Shown piece after piece: positions 34,084-42,811 of a DNA stretch of 47,960 bases. Origin of the DNA: Bin55 sp964511425 (GTDB lineage Bacteria > Pseudomonadota > Gammaproteobacteria > Pseudomonadales > Azotimanducaceae). Position 1 is the stretch's first letter. The number at the start of each line of letters is the position of its first letter. The notes below the pieces were generated by a model. It did not search any database, had not been told where the DNA came from, and saw only the letters and a program-made list of their open reading frames with translations. The DNA is taken from the NCBI GenBank assembly GCA_964511425.1, contig CAZEFI010000011.1, positions 1 through 47,960 of the forward strand, read 5' to 3'. The position numbers were made by a program, and so were the translations under genes.

Positions 34084-34359
34084 ATGCAAAAACGAGATTT
34101 AGTAGAACACGTCCGACATGAAGCCGGATTGACCCGCAAGGATGCAAAGTCCGCTGTTGATGCCGTATTAAGTGGCATCACGCAGGCTTTGACCGATGGT
34201 GACTCGGTCGTTTTGACCGGTTTCGGTAGTTTGAGCGCGCGTCACCGTGCTGCGTATACGGCGCGTCATCCACGGACAGGTGAACCGGTCCAGGTTCCCA
34301 GCCGTAAACATGTCGTATTTAAAGCCGGAAAACTACTCAACGAGTCAGTTAACGGTTAA
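34084..34359 (+). CDS. hupB: HU-family DNA-binding protein
   Basis: Nucleoid-associated protein of 91 aa. Typical N-terminus MQKRDLVEHV, core VVLTGFGSLSARHRAAYTAR and the DNA-binding beta-arm motif RHPRTGEPVQVPSRKHVVFKAGK. Position between clpX and ppiD fits the hupB locus, where lon normally intervenes. GAGGAAAT precedes ATG 34084. IHF subunits are less likely given the arm sequence and context. Confidence 0.93.
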   Translation: MQKRDLVEHVRHEAGLTRKDAKSAVDAVLSGITQALTDGDSVVLTGFGSLSARHRAAYTARHPRTGEPVQVPSRKHVVFKAGKLLNESVNG

Positions 34360-34410
34360 CTTTCACAGTCGCCCCGAGTTTTTCCGTAGGTCATCTCTCA
34401 CTAGCGAAAC

Positions 34411-36321
34411 ATGCTTCAGCGATTAAGGGTACGGGCGCAAACAACGAGTGCCAAAATTGTTTTTGGACTCATTGCCTTTGTACTCGTCGTATTTGGGTTT
34501 GGTGCTTTCAATTTGTTTGCGACTTTTACTCCACCTGGTGTAGCTGTCGTGAACGGATACAACATACCAGTAGGTGCTTATGATCGCGCAATTCAAACCG
34601 AGATAGCGAATCTCTATCAAAGATATAACGGAGAGTATGATCTCGAAACGATAGAGACGATGGTGAACGGTCGAGCCGTCCTCGACAGGATGATTGAGCA
34701 CCAGTTGTATTTGCAGAAAGCCGCGGATTTGGGAATGGTTTCCTCCAGACAGCATTACCTAGACACGATTTCTTCAAATCCCTTGTTCCAGGTGGATGGT
34801 GTGTTTGATCAGGAAACTTTCAAGATCCGAGTTCCGCGGTATCTCGGGTACTCTTTACAGACTTACGAAGAAGAACTTCGCAAGGATCATGTTGTCGAGG
34901 CTTTATGGAATTTGCAACGACATACCTCTTTCTACACTGAAAGTGAACTCATGGATGCCGCACACGTAGGGCGGCAAACACGAGATATTGCCTACTTGTT
35001 GTTTGAAGCCAATTCTTACGTAGGAGAGATTGAACCCACTGAGGAAGAGATTCTAGCCTACTACGAGGAAAACTCAGACGAGTATATGTCGGATGAGTCC
35101 TTTGAATTGAGTTACATTGTGATATCCAAAGCGGACTATACCATGGGACTGGAAGTTTCCGAGGAAAATATATTAGAAGCTTTTGAAGAGGAGGAGCGGC
35201 TAGCACAGGAGAATGCGGAACGCAAAGCACAACACATTCTCCTGAAAGTCGATGTAGCTCGAACCGAAGAAGAAGCTACAGAGCAAATTCTGGATATTCG
35301 ACAGCGGGTAATGGATGGAGAGAGTTTTGGCGAACTCGCTGCCGAATATTCTGAAGACGACACTAATGCCATTTTTGGCGGTGATTTGGATTTTGCCGGA
35401 CGTGGAGCCTTTGTCCCAGAATTTGAAGATGTATTGTTCTCTATGGAAGTGGGTGAAATATCAGAACCCGTGGTCACAGAATATGGCGTACACTTGATCA
35501 AGTTAAACGAGATTCAAGAAGTTGATCCGGCCTCCTTGGAAGGTCGTTTTGACGAAATTCGACAAGAGATGCTCGAAGAGTTAGCCACACCTGATTACGA
35601 TGAAGGTCTTCGGGAATTGGCCGATTTAGCCTTTGACAATGAAACTCTGGATCCAGTCTCGGAAGCGTTTGGAAAACAGATTCAAACCCAAGCAGGAGTT
35701 ACTCGTAGCTTTGGGGAAGGTGTACTAGATTCGTACGACGTACGTGAACAAATCTTAGAACCAGATGTGTTGGACAATGGCTTTAACAGTTCAGTGGTCG
35801 AAATCGACGAGCGACAAGCTCTTGTCGCCCGATTAGTATCTCGCACACCTCCTGAGTTAAAACCACTGGAAAATGTTCGAGTCCAGATTCGTGCAGTGCT
35901 CAAACGAGAAGAAGCAGCGCGTCGGGTTGTGCGCGATCGCGACGCAGCCTACGAGCAGTTGCTAGAAACTGATGACTTTAACCAAGTTGCGAGCGACTTC
36001 GGTGTAGACTGGAACACAGTCGACAGACTAGCTCGACGGGGACAAGATGTTCCTTATACCGTGCGAGACGAAGCATTTCAGATAGGTGTCCTTGAGGAAG
36101 GTGATCGTAAGATTCTTGCTGTCGATGGCGTACTGAATGACAAGGCGATCCTTGTCGTCACCGGCGTTCGCGCGGGTGACTGGGAAGAACTGCCACTGTC
36201 CGATCAACAGAGCATTCGCACAGATTTGGAGACATCTCATGAAAATCGAGATGTGCGCATTTTCGTAAGAGCACTCCGCAACAACGCCCGAATAAAGAAC
36301 AATCTCCCACCGGAAATTTAA
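34411..36321 (+). CDS. ppiD: periplasmic folding chaperone PpiD (SurA/PpiC type)
   Basis: 636 aa (E. coli 623). Single N-terminal membrane anchor (about 14-38, IVFGLIAFVLVVFGFGAF) with the bulk in the periplasm. SurA-N-like chaperone region, then a parvulin PPIase domain at about 265-370 (RKAQHILLK ... FGELAAEYSEDDTN ... GGDLDFAGRGAFVPEFEDVLFSM ... GVHLIKL, seen as separate pieces). Assists export and outer-membrane protein folding near SecYEG. A strongly acidic segment lies at about 205-270. Conserved place after hup. Confidence 0.93.
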   Translation: MLQRLRVRAQTTSAKIVFGLIAFVLVVFGFGAFNLFATFTPPGVAVVNGYNIPVGAYDRAIQTEIANLYQRYNGEYDLETIETMVNGRAVLDRMIEHQLYLQKAADLGMVSSRQHYLDTISSNPLFQVDGVFDQETFKIRVPRYLGYSLQTYEEELRKDHVVEALWNLQRHTSFYTESELMDAAHVGRQTRDIAYLLFEANSYVGEIEPTEEEILAYYEENSDEYMSDESFELSYIVISKADYTMGLEVSEENILEAFEEEERLAQENAERKAQHILLKVDVARTEEEATEQILDIRQRVMDGESFGELAAEYSEDDTNAIFGGDLDFAGRGAFVPEFEDVLFSMEVGEISEPVVTEYGVHLIKLNEIQEVDPASLEGRFDEIRQEMLEELATPDYDEGLRELADLAFDNETLDPVSEAFGKQIQTQAGVTRSFGEGVLDSYDVREQILEPDVLDNGFNSSVVEIDERQALVARLVSRTPPELKPLENVRVQIRAVLKREEAARRVVRDRDAAYEQLLETDDFNQVASDFGVDWNTVDRLARRGQDVPYTVRDEAFQIGVLEEGDRKILAVDGVLNDKAILVVTGVRAGDWEELPLSDQQSIRTDLETSHENRDVRIFVRALRNNARIKNNLPPEI

Positions 36322-36364
36322 CCTTTTTTGTTGTTAGTATTGGTTACCTAGGACAACCTCAGCT

Positions 36365-36829
36365 ATGAGGTCTTGTGTCATCTATACCGATGGTGCATGT
36401 TCGGGTAACCCTGGACCCGGCGGCTGGGCTGCTCTCCTGCAAGTGGACGAAATATCCACGACTCTTTCCGGTGGAGATCCATCCACCACAAACAATCGTA
36501 TGGAGATGCAAGCAGTGATTGCATCTCTGTCGACGTTGACTGAGTCGTGTGAGATTGAGTTATTCACCGACTCCCGTTACGTTATTGATGGTATTACCGA
36601 TTGGATTAACGCATGGAGGCAGAATAACTGGAGAACTGCTAACGGAAAACCTGTAAAGAACAAAGAGCTTTGGCAAGATCTTCATGCCCTTACTTTGAAA
36701 CATCGTATTACCTGGCGATGGGTACGCGGACATTCTGGAAATCAGTACAACGAACTTGTTGACCAGCTAGCGCGCGAGGAAGCTGGTAAATTTGACTCGC
36801 ATCGAGACATTGAAGGGAATTTGTGGTGA
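36365..36829 (+). CDS. rnhA: ribonuclease HI
   Basis: Degrades RNA in RNA-DNA hybrids. 154 aa (E. coli 155). Catalytic residues D9, E47, D69 and D133, with H123 in VRGHSGNQYNE, are all present; N-terminal YTDGACSGNPGPGGW is diagnostic. Its end overlaps the dnaQ start. Confidence 0.97.
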   Translation: MRSCVIYTDGACSGNPGPGGWAALLQVDEISTTLSGGDPSTTNNRMEMQAVIASLSTLTESCEIELFTDSRYVIDGITDWINAWRQNNWRTANGKPVKNKELWQDLHALTLKHRITWRWVRGHSGNQYNELVDQLAREEAGKFDSHRDIEGNLW

Positions 36830-37521
36830 CTAGCAACCGACTAGTTGTAGTGGACACCGAAACCACTGGTCTCTATGTTGAAAACGGAGAGCGGGTCATA
36901 GAAATAGCATGCGTTGAAATTCATGATTTAGCTACGATAGAAACTCGGTTTCACGCGAACTTGAACCCCGAAAAAGAAATAGAACAAGAAGCTGTTAGGA
37001 TTCATGGTAAAACGTGGGCAGACTTACGCGATGAACCAAAGTTTGGTGACATTGTGAGCGACTTTCTTAACGCCATACAAGATGCAGACGTAGTCATGCA
37101 CCAAGCCGAGTTCGACCGTAAATTTTTGGATCATGAGTTGGAACTCGCGGGCTCAAGTTCAAGTATGAGGGACGTTTGTAACATCATCGATTCACTTGCA
37201 ATTGCACGCGAAAAATATGGAGAAGCTCAAAATGATTTAAGCTCTCTCTGTAAGCGATTTAAAGTAGATTTGAGTAATCGCGAACTTCACGGGGCGTTGA
37301 TCGACGCGGAGTTGCTAGCTCGAGTTTATATTCGAATGGTATCTGGAGAGCAGGAACTGTTCGAGTCCGACGGGGCTGGAGAATCAACTAATGCACAGCG
37401 ACGACTCAGTACATCGTTTTTGGAGAACCGAAAACCCTTTGTAGTGCATGCAACAGACGAGGAAGTAGAGAATCACGAAGTTTTTATGAAGAACCTTTCA
37501 CAAAACAACATCAAAGGCTGA
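36823..37521 (+). CDS. dnaQ: DNA polymerase III epsilon subunit (proofreading exonuclease)
   Basis: DEDDh 3'-5' exonuclease of the replicative polymerase. 232 aa (E. coli 243). Exo I D11/E13 in VVDTETTG, Exo II D98 in HQAEFD, Exo III H156/D161 in LHGALIDAE. E. coli has HNAAFD where this protein has HQAEFD. The C-terminal alpha-binding tail is present but divergent. Start GTG 36823 or GTG 36826; the second overlaps the rnhA stop as GTGA. Convergent with nhaB, 20 nt apart. Confidence 0.93.
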   Translation: MVTSNRLVVVDTETTGLYVENGERVIEIACVEIHDLATIETRFHANLNPEKEIEQEAVRIHGKTWADLRDEPKFGDIVSDFLNAIQDADVVMHQAEFDRKFLDHELELAGSSSSMRDVCNIIDSLAIAREKYGEAQNDLSSLCKRFKVDLSNRELHGALIDAELLARVYIRMVSGEQELFESDGAGESTNAQRRLSTSFLENRKPFVVHATDEEVENHEVFMKNLSQNNIKG

Positions 37522-37541
37522 AAGACGTGGTTCCCCAAGAG

Positions 37542-39104
37542 TCACAGGAAAAAGTGCACCATGATCCAACCTGTTATCCCCAACGTAATGGTGTACGGTA
37601 GTGCCATATACACCATTCTGACATAAGACAATCGAATTCTCGGTGCTAACGAAGAGGTCAGTAAGAACAAAAACGCTGCTTGGCCGTTCGGTGTAGCGAC
37701 ACTGGGAATATTTGTTCCCGTGTTCACCGCTACCCCAAGTTTATTAAACAATTCACGATTAATATTTTCGTCGACGAACGCTTGGTGAATTTCGTTGATG
37801 TATACGGTTGCAACGAACACGTTGTCACTGATAGCAGACAAAATCCCATTAGCAATGTAAAACATCCCTGGTTGAATCGAGGGGTCTAGACTTAGTATAT
37901 ATGCCAACACTGGCGAGAATAAATGTTGATCATGAATCACTGCGACTATTGCGAAAAATACGACAAGTAGTGCGGTGAATGGAAGAGCTTCTTCAAATGC
38001 CGGCCCGAGATCATGTTCCCGAATTACGCCATTAAAGGCTGTTTGAATCACAATTATGGACAGTCCAATTAATCCGACCTCAGCCCATTGCTTTGTCAGA
38101 CCCACGACAAGAAATACTACAGCTAGTGCTTGAATTACCAGTCTAGCTTTATCGCGACCGGTAAATCGAGTGCTTACTTTGGTATCGTGTTCCTTCAACA
38201 CATTCAGTATGGAGGCCGGTGCAGTGGCACCGAAAGAAAACGACCGAGTTACTTCTAATACGACACATGTGGCGATACCGACTGCAAACACAGGCATCGT
38301 AACAATCGCCATTTCAACAATAAACTGATTAAATCCCCATGTCAGTTTACTGGCAATTAGCAAGTTCTGAGGTTCACCAACCATGGTACAAACACCTCCT
38401 AACGCGGTACCGATAGCCGCATGCATCATAATGTTGCGTAGAAAGCGGTAGAACTGTTGACGGTCCTCCTCAAATCGCTGACGACTCGATTGATCACGGA
38501 AACTACCCGCATCGTTCAGTAATCCATCGATTACGTTGGCAAAACCAACCCCGATAGTAATCACTACTGCAATAACGGTTAACGCATCAAGGAAAGCAGA
38601 AAGTATCGCCGCGACAAACATGAACAGCACAGAGATGGTTATTTTTGATCGAACGTTAACAAATATTTTTGTAAAAATCCATAGCAACAAGTCTTTCATA
38701 AAGAAAACACCTGCGACCATAAACATAAGCAACAAAATCACTTTCAAACCACTCTTGACTTCTGCGTATACGGTCGCCGCTGAAGTCAATTGCATCGCGA
38801 TTGCTTGAATCGCAATCAAACCTCCAGGTTGCAGCGGATAGCACTGTAACGCCATTGCCAGTGTAAAAATAAACTGCAGGACTATGATCCAACCAGCCAC
38901 TGTTTTCACCATAGGCACGGTATCTGCTAATCCCACAAACGGCGCGAGTTGCCATAGACAGAACAACAGAAGGTTCAGAATTAAGAAGCCAACAATGGTT
39001 TTTTTGTACCACACAGGAGCATCACCCATGAAGTTGTGGACGAAGTCCATGAGTGTCAAGTTGCTGGACCCTGACGGTCGACCGGAATCGTAAGAATTTG
39101 CCAA
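37542..39104 (-). CDS. nhaB: Na+/H+ antiporter NhaB
   Basis: Inner-membrane electrogenic sodium/proton antiporter; 520 aa (E. coli 513) with about 12 hydrophobic segments. Strong NhaB matches: WYKKTIVGFLILN, FTLAMALQCYPLQPGGL, LLLMFMVAGVFFMKDLLLWI in pieces, SAFLDALTVIAVVI, TMVGEPQNLLIA, SDNVFVATVYINE and NTGTNIPSVATPNGQAAFLF. Start is TTG 39104 with AAGGA at 39113-39117 (7-nt spacer). Suggests a marine or otherwise sodium-rich setting (inference). Confidence 0.95.
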   Translation of the reverse strand: MANSYDSGRPSGSSNLTLMDFVHNFMGDAPVWYKKTIVGFLILNLLLFCLWQLAPFVGLADTVPMVKTVAGWIIVLQFIFTLAMALQCYPLQPGGLIAIQAIAMQLTSAATVYAEVKSGLKVILLLMFMVAGVFFMKDLLLWIFTKIFVNVRSKITISVLFMFVAAILSAFLDALTVIAVVITIGVGFANVIDGLLNDAGSFRDQSSRQRFEEDRQQFYRFLRNIMMHAAIGTALGGVCTMVGEPQNLLIASKLTWGFNQFIVEMAIVTMPVFAVGIATCVVLEVTRSFSFGATAPASILNVLKEHDTKVSTRFTGRDKARLVIQALAVVFLVVGLTKQWAEVGLIGLSIIVIQTAFNGVIREHDLGPAFEEALPFTALLVVFFAIVAVIHDQHLFSPVLAYILSLDPSIQPGMFYIANGILSAISDNVFVATVYINEIHQAFVDENINRELFNKLGVAVNTGTNIPSVATPNGQAAFLFLLTSSLAPRIRLSYVRMVYMALPYTITLGITGWIMVHFFL

Positions 39105-39434
39105 GTTAGAATCCTTGTTTCAACGGAAGAAATTGGAAGGACATTGCACCGCGCATGATCATGGCGTGAAATCTAAATTTGGTAATGGATTTTAAGTATG
39201 GTTCGGAATGAGAGTGCCTTATGGAACGGGTACACCAGCTAGTGTTGAAAAGTGTTGTAATTCCCAGCAACATGATTGGACAGGTTTGTACAATACCTTG
39301 CCTCGACTTTAGCTCATTGCCCAAAATTTTGCGCGCAGAGTATACGCTCAAGACACCAAATGCTGATGGTAGGAGGTTCAACTATTGATGGGAGTCCCTT
39401 CCTTCAGCCTGACCACTGATATAGGACAAATCAT
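39105..39434. other. 330-bp divergent intergenic region between nhaB and sohB
   Basis: Holds the nhaB ribosome binding site (39113-39117) at one end and the sohB leader at the other, with a candidate sohB promoter at 39317-39346. A 91-codon minus-strand open frame fills much of it, but it has no recognisable motif or ribosome binding site and I do not call it a gene. No RNA gene seen. Confidence 0.5.
39317..39346 (+). promoter_or_regulatory. candidate sohB promoter
   Basis: TTGCCC (39317-39322), 18-bp spacer, TATACG (39341-39346), about 80 nt before sohB. Moderate match only. Confidence 0.35.
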
Positions 39435-40562
39435 ATGATGGAAATACTGTGGGACTACCTCAGTTTTTTGTTACAGACCATCACCGTAGTAGTTGCAATC
39501 GTGGTGGTAATTGCGGTCATTAGCTCAATTGCCCTGAGACGTACTGCCGACCGAGGGCAAGTCGGACATCTTTCGGTACGCTACCTAAATGACTTTTACG
39601 ATGCAATGCGCTTGACCATTGAGGAAGCCGCGCTTTCCCAAGGACAGGTGAAAAAACACCGCAAGACTGAGCGAAAGGAAAAGAAACAAAAAGAAAGAGC
39701 AGCGTCTAAGTCTTCTACGGAAAAAGTCATAGCGGATACGAAACCGGATTCAAGCAGCGAAGACGAAGATACCGCACAGGAAGAAAAGGAAGACACGGAA
39801 ACAGAACAACAAGACGATACACAAAAGAGTGTTTTCGTACTCGGATTCAAAGGCGATCTGGAAGCTAGCAAAGTTGAGCGATTAAAACACGAGATATCTG
39901 CCGTGCTTACGCAAGCCACGAAACAAGACGAAGTAGTCGTCAAAGTAGATAGTCCCGGAGGCGTCGTACATTCTTACGGATATGCAGCGTCACAACTAAT
40001 GCGCATACGAAAAGCGGGCATTAAACTCACCGTAGCAGTCGATGAAGTAGCTGCTAGTGGAGGTTACATGATTGCCGTAGTCGCAGATCAGATTTTGGCG
40101 GCACCATTCGCACTGGTTGGTTCAATTGGTGTCGCGGCTGAAATTCCTAATGTCAATCGACTTCTAAAGAAGTATGACATTGATTATGAGATTATCACGG
40201 CTGGAGAATTTAAACGTACGTTGTCTGTATTCGGCGAAAACACCGACGCGGCGCGAAAGAAATTTTTGGAAGAAATTGAAGACGTGCACGAACTGTTCAA
40301 GGAGTTTGTATCGACACATCGACCTCATGTTGACCTGAATGTTGTTGCAACCGGTGAGTCCTGGTACGGTGAACGTGCTCTTGCAAGAAATTTAATCGAC
40401 GACATCATGACCAGCGATGAATACATCATGCAAGCATGTGACAAAGCCAGAGTATTAGAACTTACGTGGCATCCCCCGAAGAAGCAGTTATCGGATTTGC
40501 TCAATCAAACAGCCACTACCATGCTTTCCATTGCAAGATGGTTGAAGACTAAACTTTCTTGA
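39435..40562 (+). CDS. sohB: SohB-type membrane serine protease (S49 family)
   Basis: 375 aa (E. coli SohB 349). N-terminal membrane helix (about 10-34), then a highly charged linker at about 73-132 that is Lys/Arg-rich in its first half and Glu/Asp-rich in its second, then the S49 protease fold. Ser-Lys dyad: S208 in VAASGGYM and K260 in AGEFKRTL; oxyanion region VDSPGGVVHSYG. The linker is longer and more polarised in charge than I expect from E. coli. AGGA precedes ATG 39435. Its stop overlaps the next gene. Confidence 0.92.
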   Translation: MMEILWDYLSFLLQTITVVVAIVVVIAVISSIALRRTADRGQVGHLSVRYLNDFYDAMRLTIEEAALSQGQVKKHRKTERKEKKQKERAASKSSTEKVIADTKPDSSSEDEDTAQEEKEDTETEQQDDTQKSVFVLGFKGDLEASKVERLKHEISAVLTQATKQDEVVVKVDSPGGVVHSYGYAASQLMRIRKAGIKLTVAVDEVAASGGYMIAVVADQILAAPFALVGSIGVAAEIPNVNRLLKKYDIDYEIITAGEFKRTLSVFGENTDAARKKFLEEIEDVHELFKEFVSTHRPHVDLNVVATGESWYGERALARNLIDDIMTSDEYIMQACDKARVLELTWHPPKKQLSDLLNQTATTMLSIARWLKTKLS

Positions 40563-41560
40563 GCGTGAGTAAGTTTCTCGCATTACGAGTATTTAACGAA
40601 GGAAACGGCACTTTTCGTCAACAAGTTGTTGAGAGGTCCACAAACGAATTGCCGCCCGGTGACCTCCTTATTGACGTACTGTATTCATCTCTAAATTACA
40701 AAGACGCATTATCTGCGACAGGGGCACCAGGCGTGACTCGTCATTACCCTCACACTCCTGGTATAGACGCCGTGGGTTCCGTGGTTGAATCTACGACCGA
40801 GGAGTTCAAAATTGGAGATCTCGTCATCGTTACTGGTTTTAGACTAGGTATGGATACTGATGGTGGATTCGGTCAGCGAGTACGTGTACCTGCGCGATGG
40901 GCAGTTCTGAAACCTAAAGAACTTACACCGCGCGAATGCATGGTTATAGGTACCGCAGGTCTTACTGCCGCGCTCTGTGTCCAAAAACTGGAACGCTTAG
41001 GTATGAATCCTGAAAGTGGTCCAATTGTGGTCACTGGATCCACTGGTGGTGTAGGTAGTTGTGCGGTCAGTCTGTTGGGGCACTTAGGGTATGAAATACA
41101 TGCCATCACAGGAAAGAACACGCAGCAAGAGTTTCTTCGATCGTTAGGCGCACATACGGTTTTGAGTCGTGAAAAATTTATGGAAGATTCCCACCGTGCC
41201 TTGCTTCGAGAATCATGGGGAGGAATCGTCGATACGGTCGGTGGCGAGATGCTTATGCACGCGATCAAAGGATTGCGATATGGTGCTAGTGCTGCCGCCT
41301 GCGGGTTGGTCAGCTCCCCTACGTTCCCCGGTTCTATTTTTCCATTTATCCTTCGCAATGTAAATTTACTCGGAGTTGATTCTGCGGAAACTCCTCAATT
41401 CGAAAGATCAACAATGTGGAAAAAACTAGCTACCGAATGGAAATTTCCGCATCTCGAGCAATTAGAACACTCCTACGATCTAAGTACTGTGATGAACGGC
41501 GTCCGTAGATTGTTAAAAGGTGAGATGGTCGGACGAGGCGTGGTAGAGCTTTCAACGTAG
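40559..41560 (+). CDS. acuI: acrylyl-CoA reductase AcuI/YhdH-type NADPH oxidoreductase
   Basis: 333 aa zinc-free medium-chain reductase of the YhdH/YhfP/AcuI branch. N-terminal YSSLNYKDALSATG...HTPGIDAVG, NADPH-binding VVTGSTGGVGSCAVSLLG, and the C-terminal RRLLKGEMVGRGVVEL are characteristic. AcuI reduces toxic acryloyl-CoA to propionyl-CoA, notably in DMSP-degrading marine bacteria, but homologues are also widespread in bacteria without DMSP pathways, so the physiological role is not settled here. Start TTG 40559 (overlaps the sohB stop as TTGA) or GTG 40565. Convergent with the next gene, 7 nt apart. Confidence 0.85.
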   Translation: MSVSKFLALRVFNEGNGTFRQQVVERSTNELPPGDLLIDVLYSSLNYKDALSATGAPGVTRHYPHTPGIDAVGSVVESTTEEFKIGDLVIVTGFRLGMDTDGGFGQRVRVPARWAVLKPKELTPRECMVIGTAGLTAALCVQKLERLGMNPESGPIVVTGSTGGVGSCAVSLLGHLGYEIHAITGKNTQQEFLRSLGAHTVLSREKFMEDSHRALLRESWGGIVDTVGGEMLMHAIKGLRYGASAAACGLVSSPTFPGSIFPFILRNVNLLGVDSAETPQFERSTMWKKLATEWKFPHLEQLEHSYDLSTVMNGVRRLLKGEMVGRGVVELST

Positions 41561-41567
41561 TCGACGG

Positions 41568-42722
41568 TCAGTTGACCCGAAGCCGATCCGTCAATGCGAT
41601 TGGATTTTTGAAGTTGAACACGACAATATAGGAAGAGATCAGGATAGTTAGAACTGTTGCACCCAGCACGGTAAGCGACGCGCGATCGCTCATTTGTGTG
41701 GCAGCAACATATAGGATCAACAGTGAAAATTCGCTGTTCTGTCCGAGTCGATATCCAACCTCCCAACTGGTTTTTCGGTCTTCTCCACACAGTCCAATGA
41801 GATATCGGAATACCAATGGTTTTATCAGCACACATGCAAGTGCTAACAAGCCCACTTGCCAAGCGACACTCCACAGGAGAACTGGATCAACAGTCGTACC
41901 AACATAAAAGAAGAACAGAACTAAGAAGAAATCTTGAAGTGGTTCAAGCGTAGTCGCGACCAGTTGAGCTGTTGAAGAATTTGCTAAAGACACGCCTGCA
42001 ATAAAAGCTCCAATTTCAAAAGTCACACCGAGAGCATGGGCGCAAAATGCGATGCCCATACACCAACCGAGGAACATTAGGAACGTGTACTCGGTGACCA
42101 CGTCAAATTTTTTCATCAGGGGCCAGAACACGAACTTCGCACCAATTAACGCTACGAGTACTATGAGTGGCGGTACTCCGAACACTTTGAGCCATGCAAG
42201 TAACGAAATCGGTTCTCCTGAACTTGACACATATATAAGTGCGAGTACTGCTAAGATGTCCTGAAGGATGAGTAGCCCAATAACCAATTCGCCGACTCGT
42301 CGATGGTGTAGTGCTGTTCTTGGAATTAATTTGACACCAACGATAGTACTTGAGAACAAAAACGCTAAGGCGGTGATCATTGCTTCTCGAGACTCAAAAC
42401 CCAGCACGAATCCCAAACCGAATCCAATTCCAAAGAACACGACGGAACTGACTAGTACTGTGAGGATGGACTGTCGAAACACGTTTTTTATGCGCTTTGT
42501 TGGAAGGTCCAATCCGACAATGAAAAGTAAGAAAATAATTCCTATGTGTCCGAGTTCTTCGATAGCATGAGATTCTCCAATCCATCCGAGCGCGTAAGGA
42601 CCCAGGACACATCCAAGTAGGATGTAAACGATGATAAGAGGCTGACGTGCGAACATTCCCAGCGAAGCAGCAACTGCCGTCAGCGCGAAAATCAATGTCA
42701 TGGTTTGAAGTAGGTGACCCAT
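41568..42722 (-). CDS. CPA2-family cation:proton antiporter (KefB/RosB-like), transport domain only
   Basis: 384 aa with about 11-12 membrane helices. Typical monovalent cation:proton antiporter-2 signatures: QPLIIVYILLGCVLGPYALG, GIIFLLFIVGLDLP, FLFSSTIVGVKLI and FEIGAFIAGVSLA. The Kef-type C-terminal nucleotide-binding (TrkA-N) domain is absent, so it is a short form, not a complete KefB/KefC. Substrate (K+ or Na+) cannot be told. ATG 42722 has no Shine-Dalgarno; the 89 bp upstream are strikingly A/T-rich, and a minus-strand promoter probably lies there. Confidence 0.85.
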   Translation of the reverse strand: MGHLLQTMTLIFALTAVAASLGMFARQPLIIVYILLGCVLGPYALGWIGESHAIEELGHIGIIFLLFIVGLDLPTKRIKNVFRQSILTVLVSSVVFFGIGFGLGFVLGFESREAMITALAFLFSSTIVGVKLIPRTALHHRRVGELVIGLLILQDILAVLALIYVSSSGEPISLLAWLKVFGVPPLIVLVALIGAKFVFWPLMKKFDVVTEYTFLMFLGWCMGIAFCAHALGVTFEIGAFIAGVSLANSSTAQLVATTLEPLQDFFLVLFFFYVGTTVDPVLLWSVAWQVGLLALACVLIKPLVFRYLIGLCGEDRKTSWEVGYRLGQNSEFSLLILYVAATQMSDRASLTVLGATVLTILISSYIVVFNFKNPIALTDRLRVN

Positions 42723-42811
42723 TATGTAATAACTTTAACTATTTATATTAAAAATATGGTATATATTGTTTAATCATTTCAAAATACGTCTAGTGGATGG
42801 GAAGTGATCAC

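Noticed and set aside
39106..39381. 91-codon minus-strand open frame directly upstream of nhaB
   Set aside because: No recognisable domain, no ribosome binding site, and it would run through the expected promoter region; likely chance.
40873..41358. 161-codon open frame antisense to the AcuI-like gene
   Set aside because: Composition mirrors the sense codons; no homology recognised.
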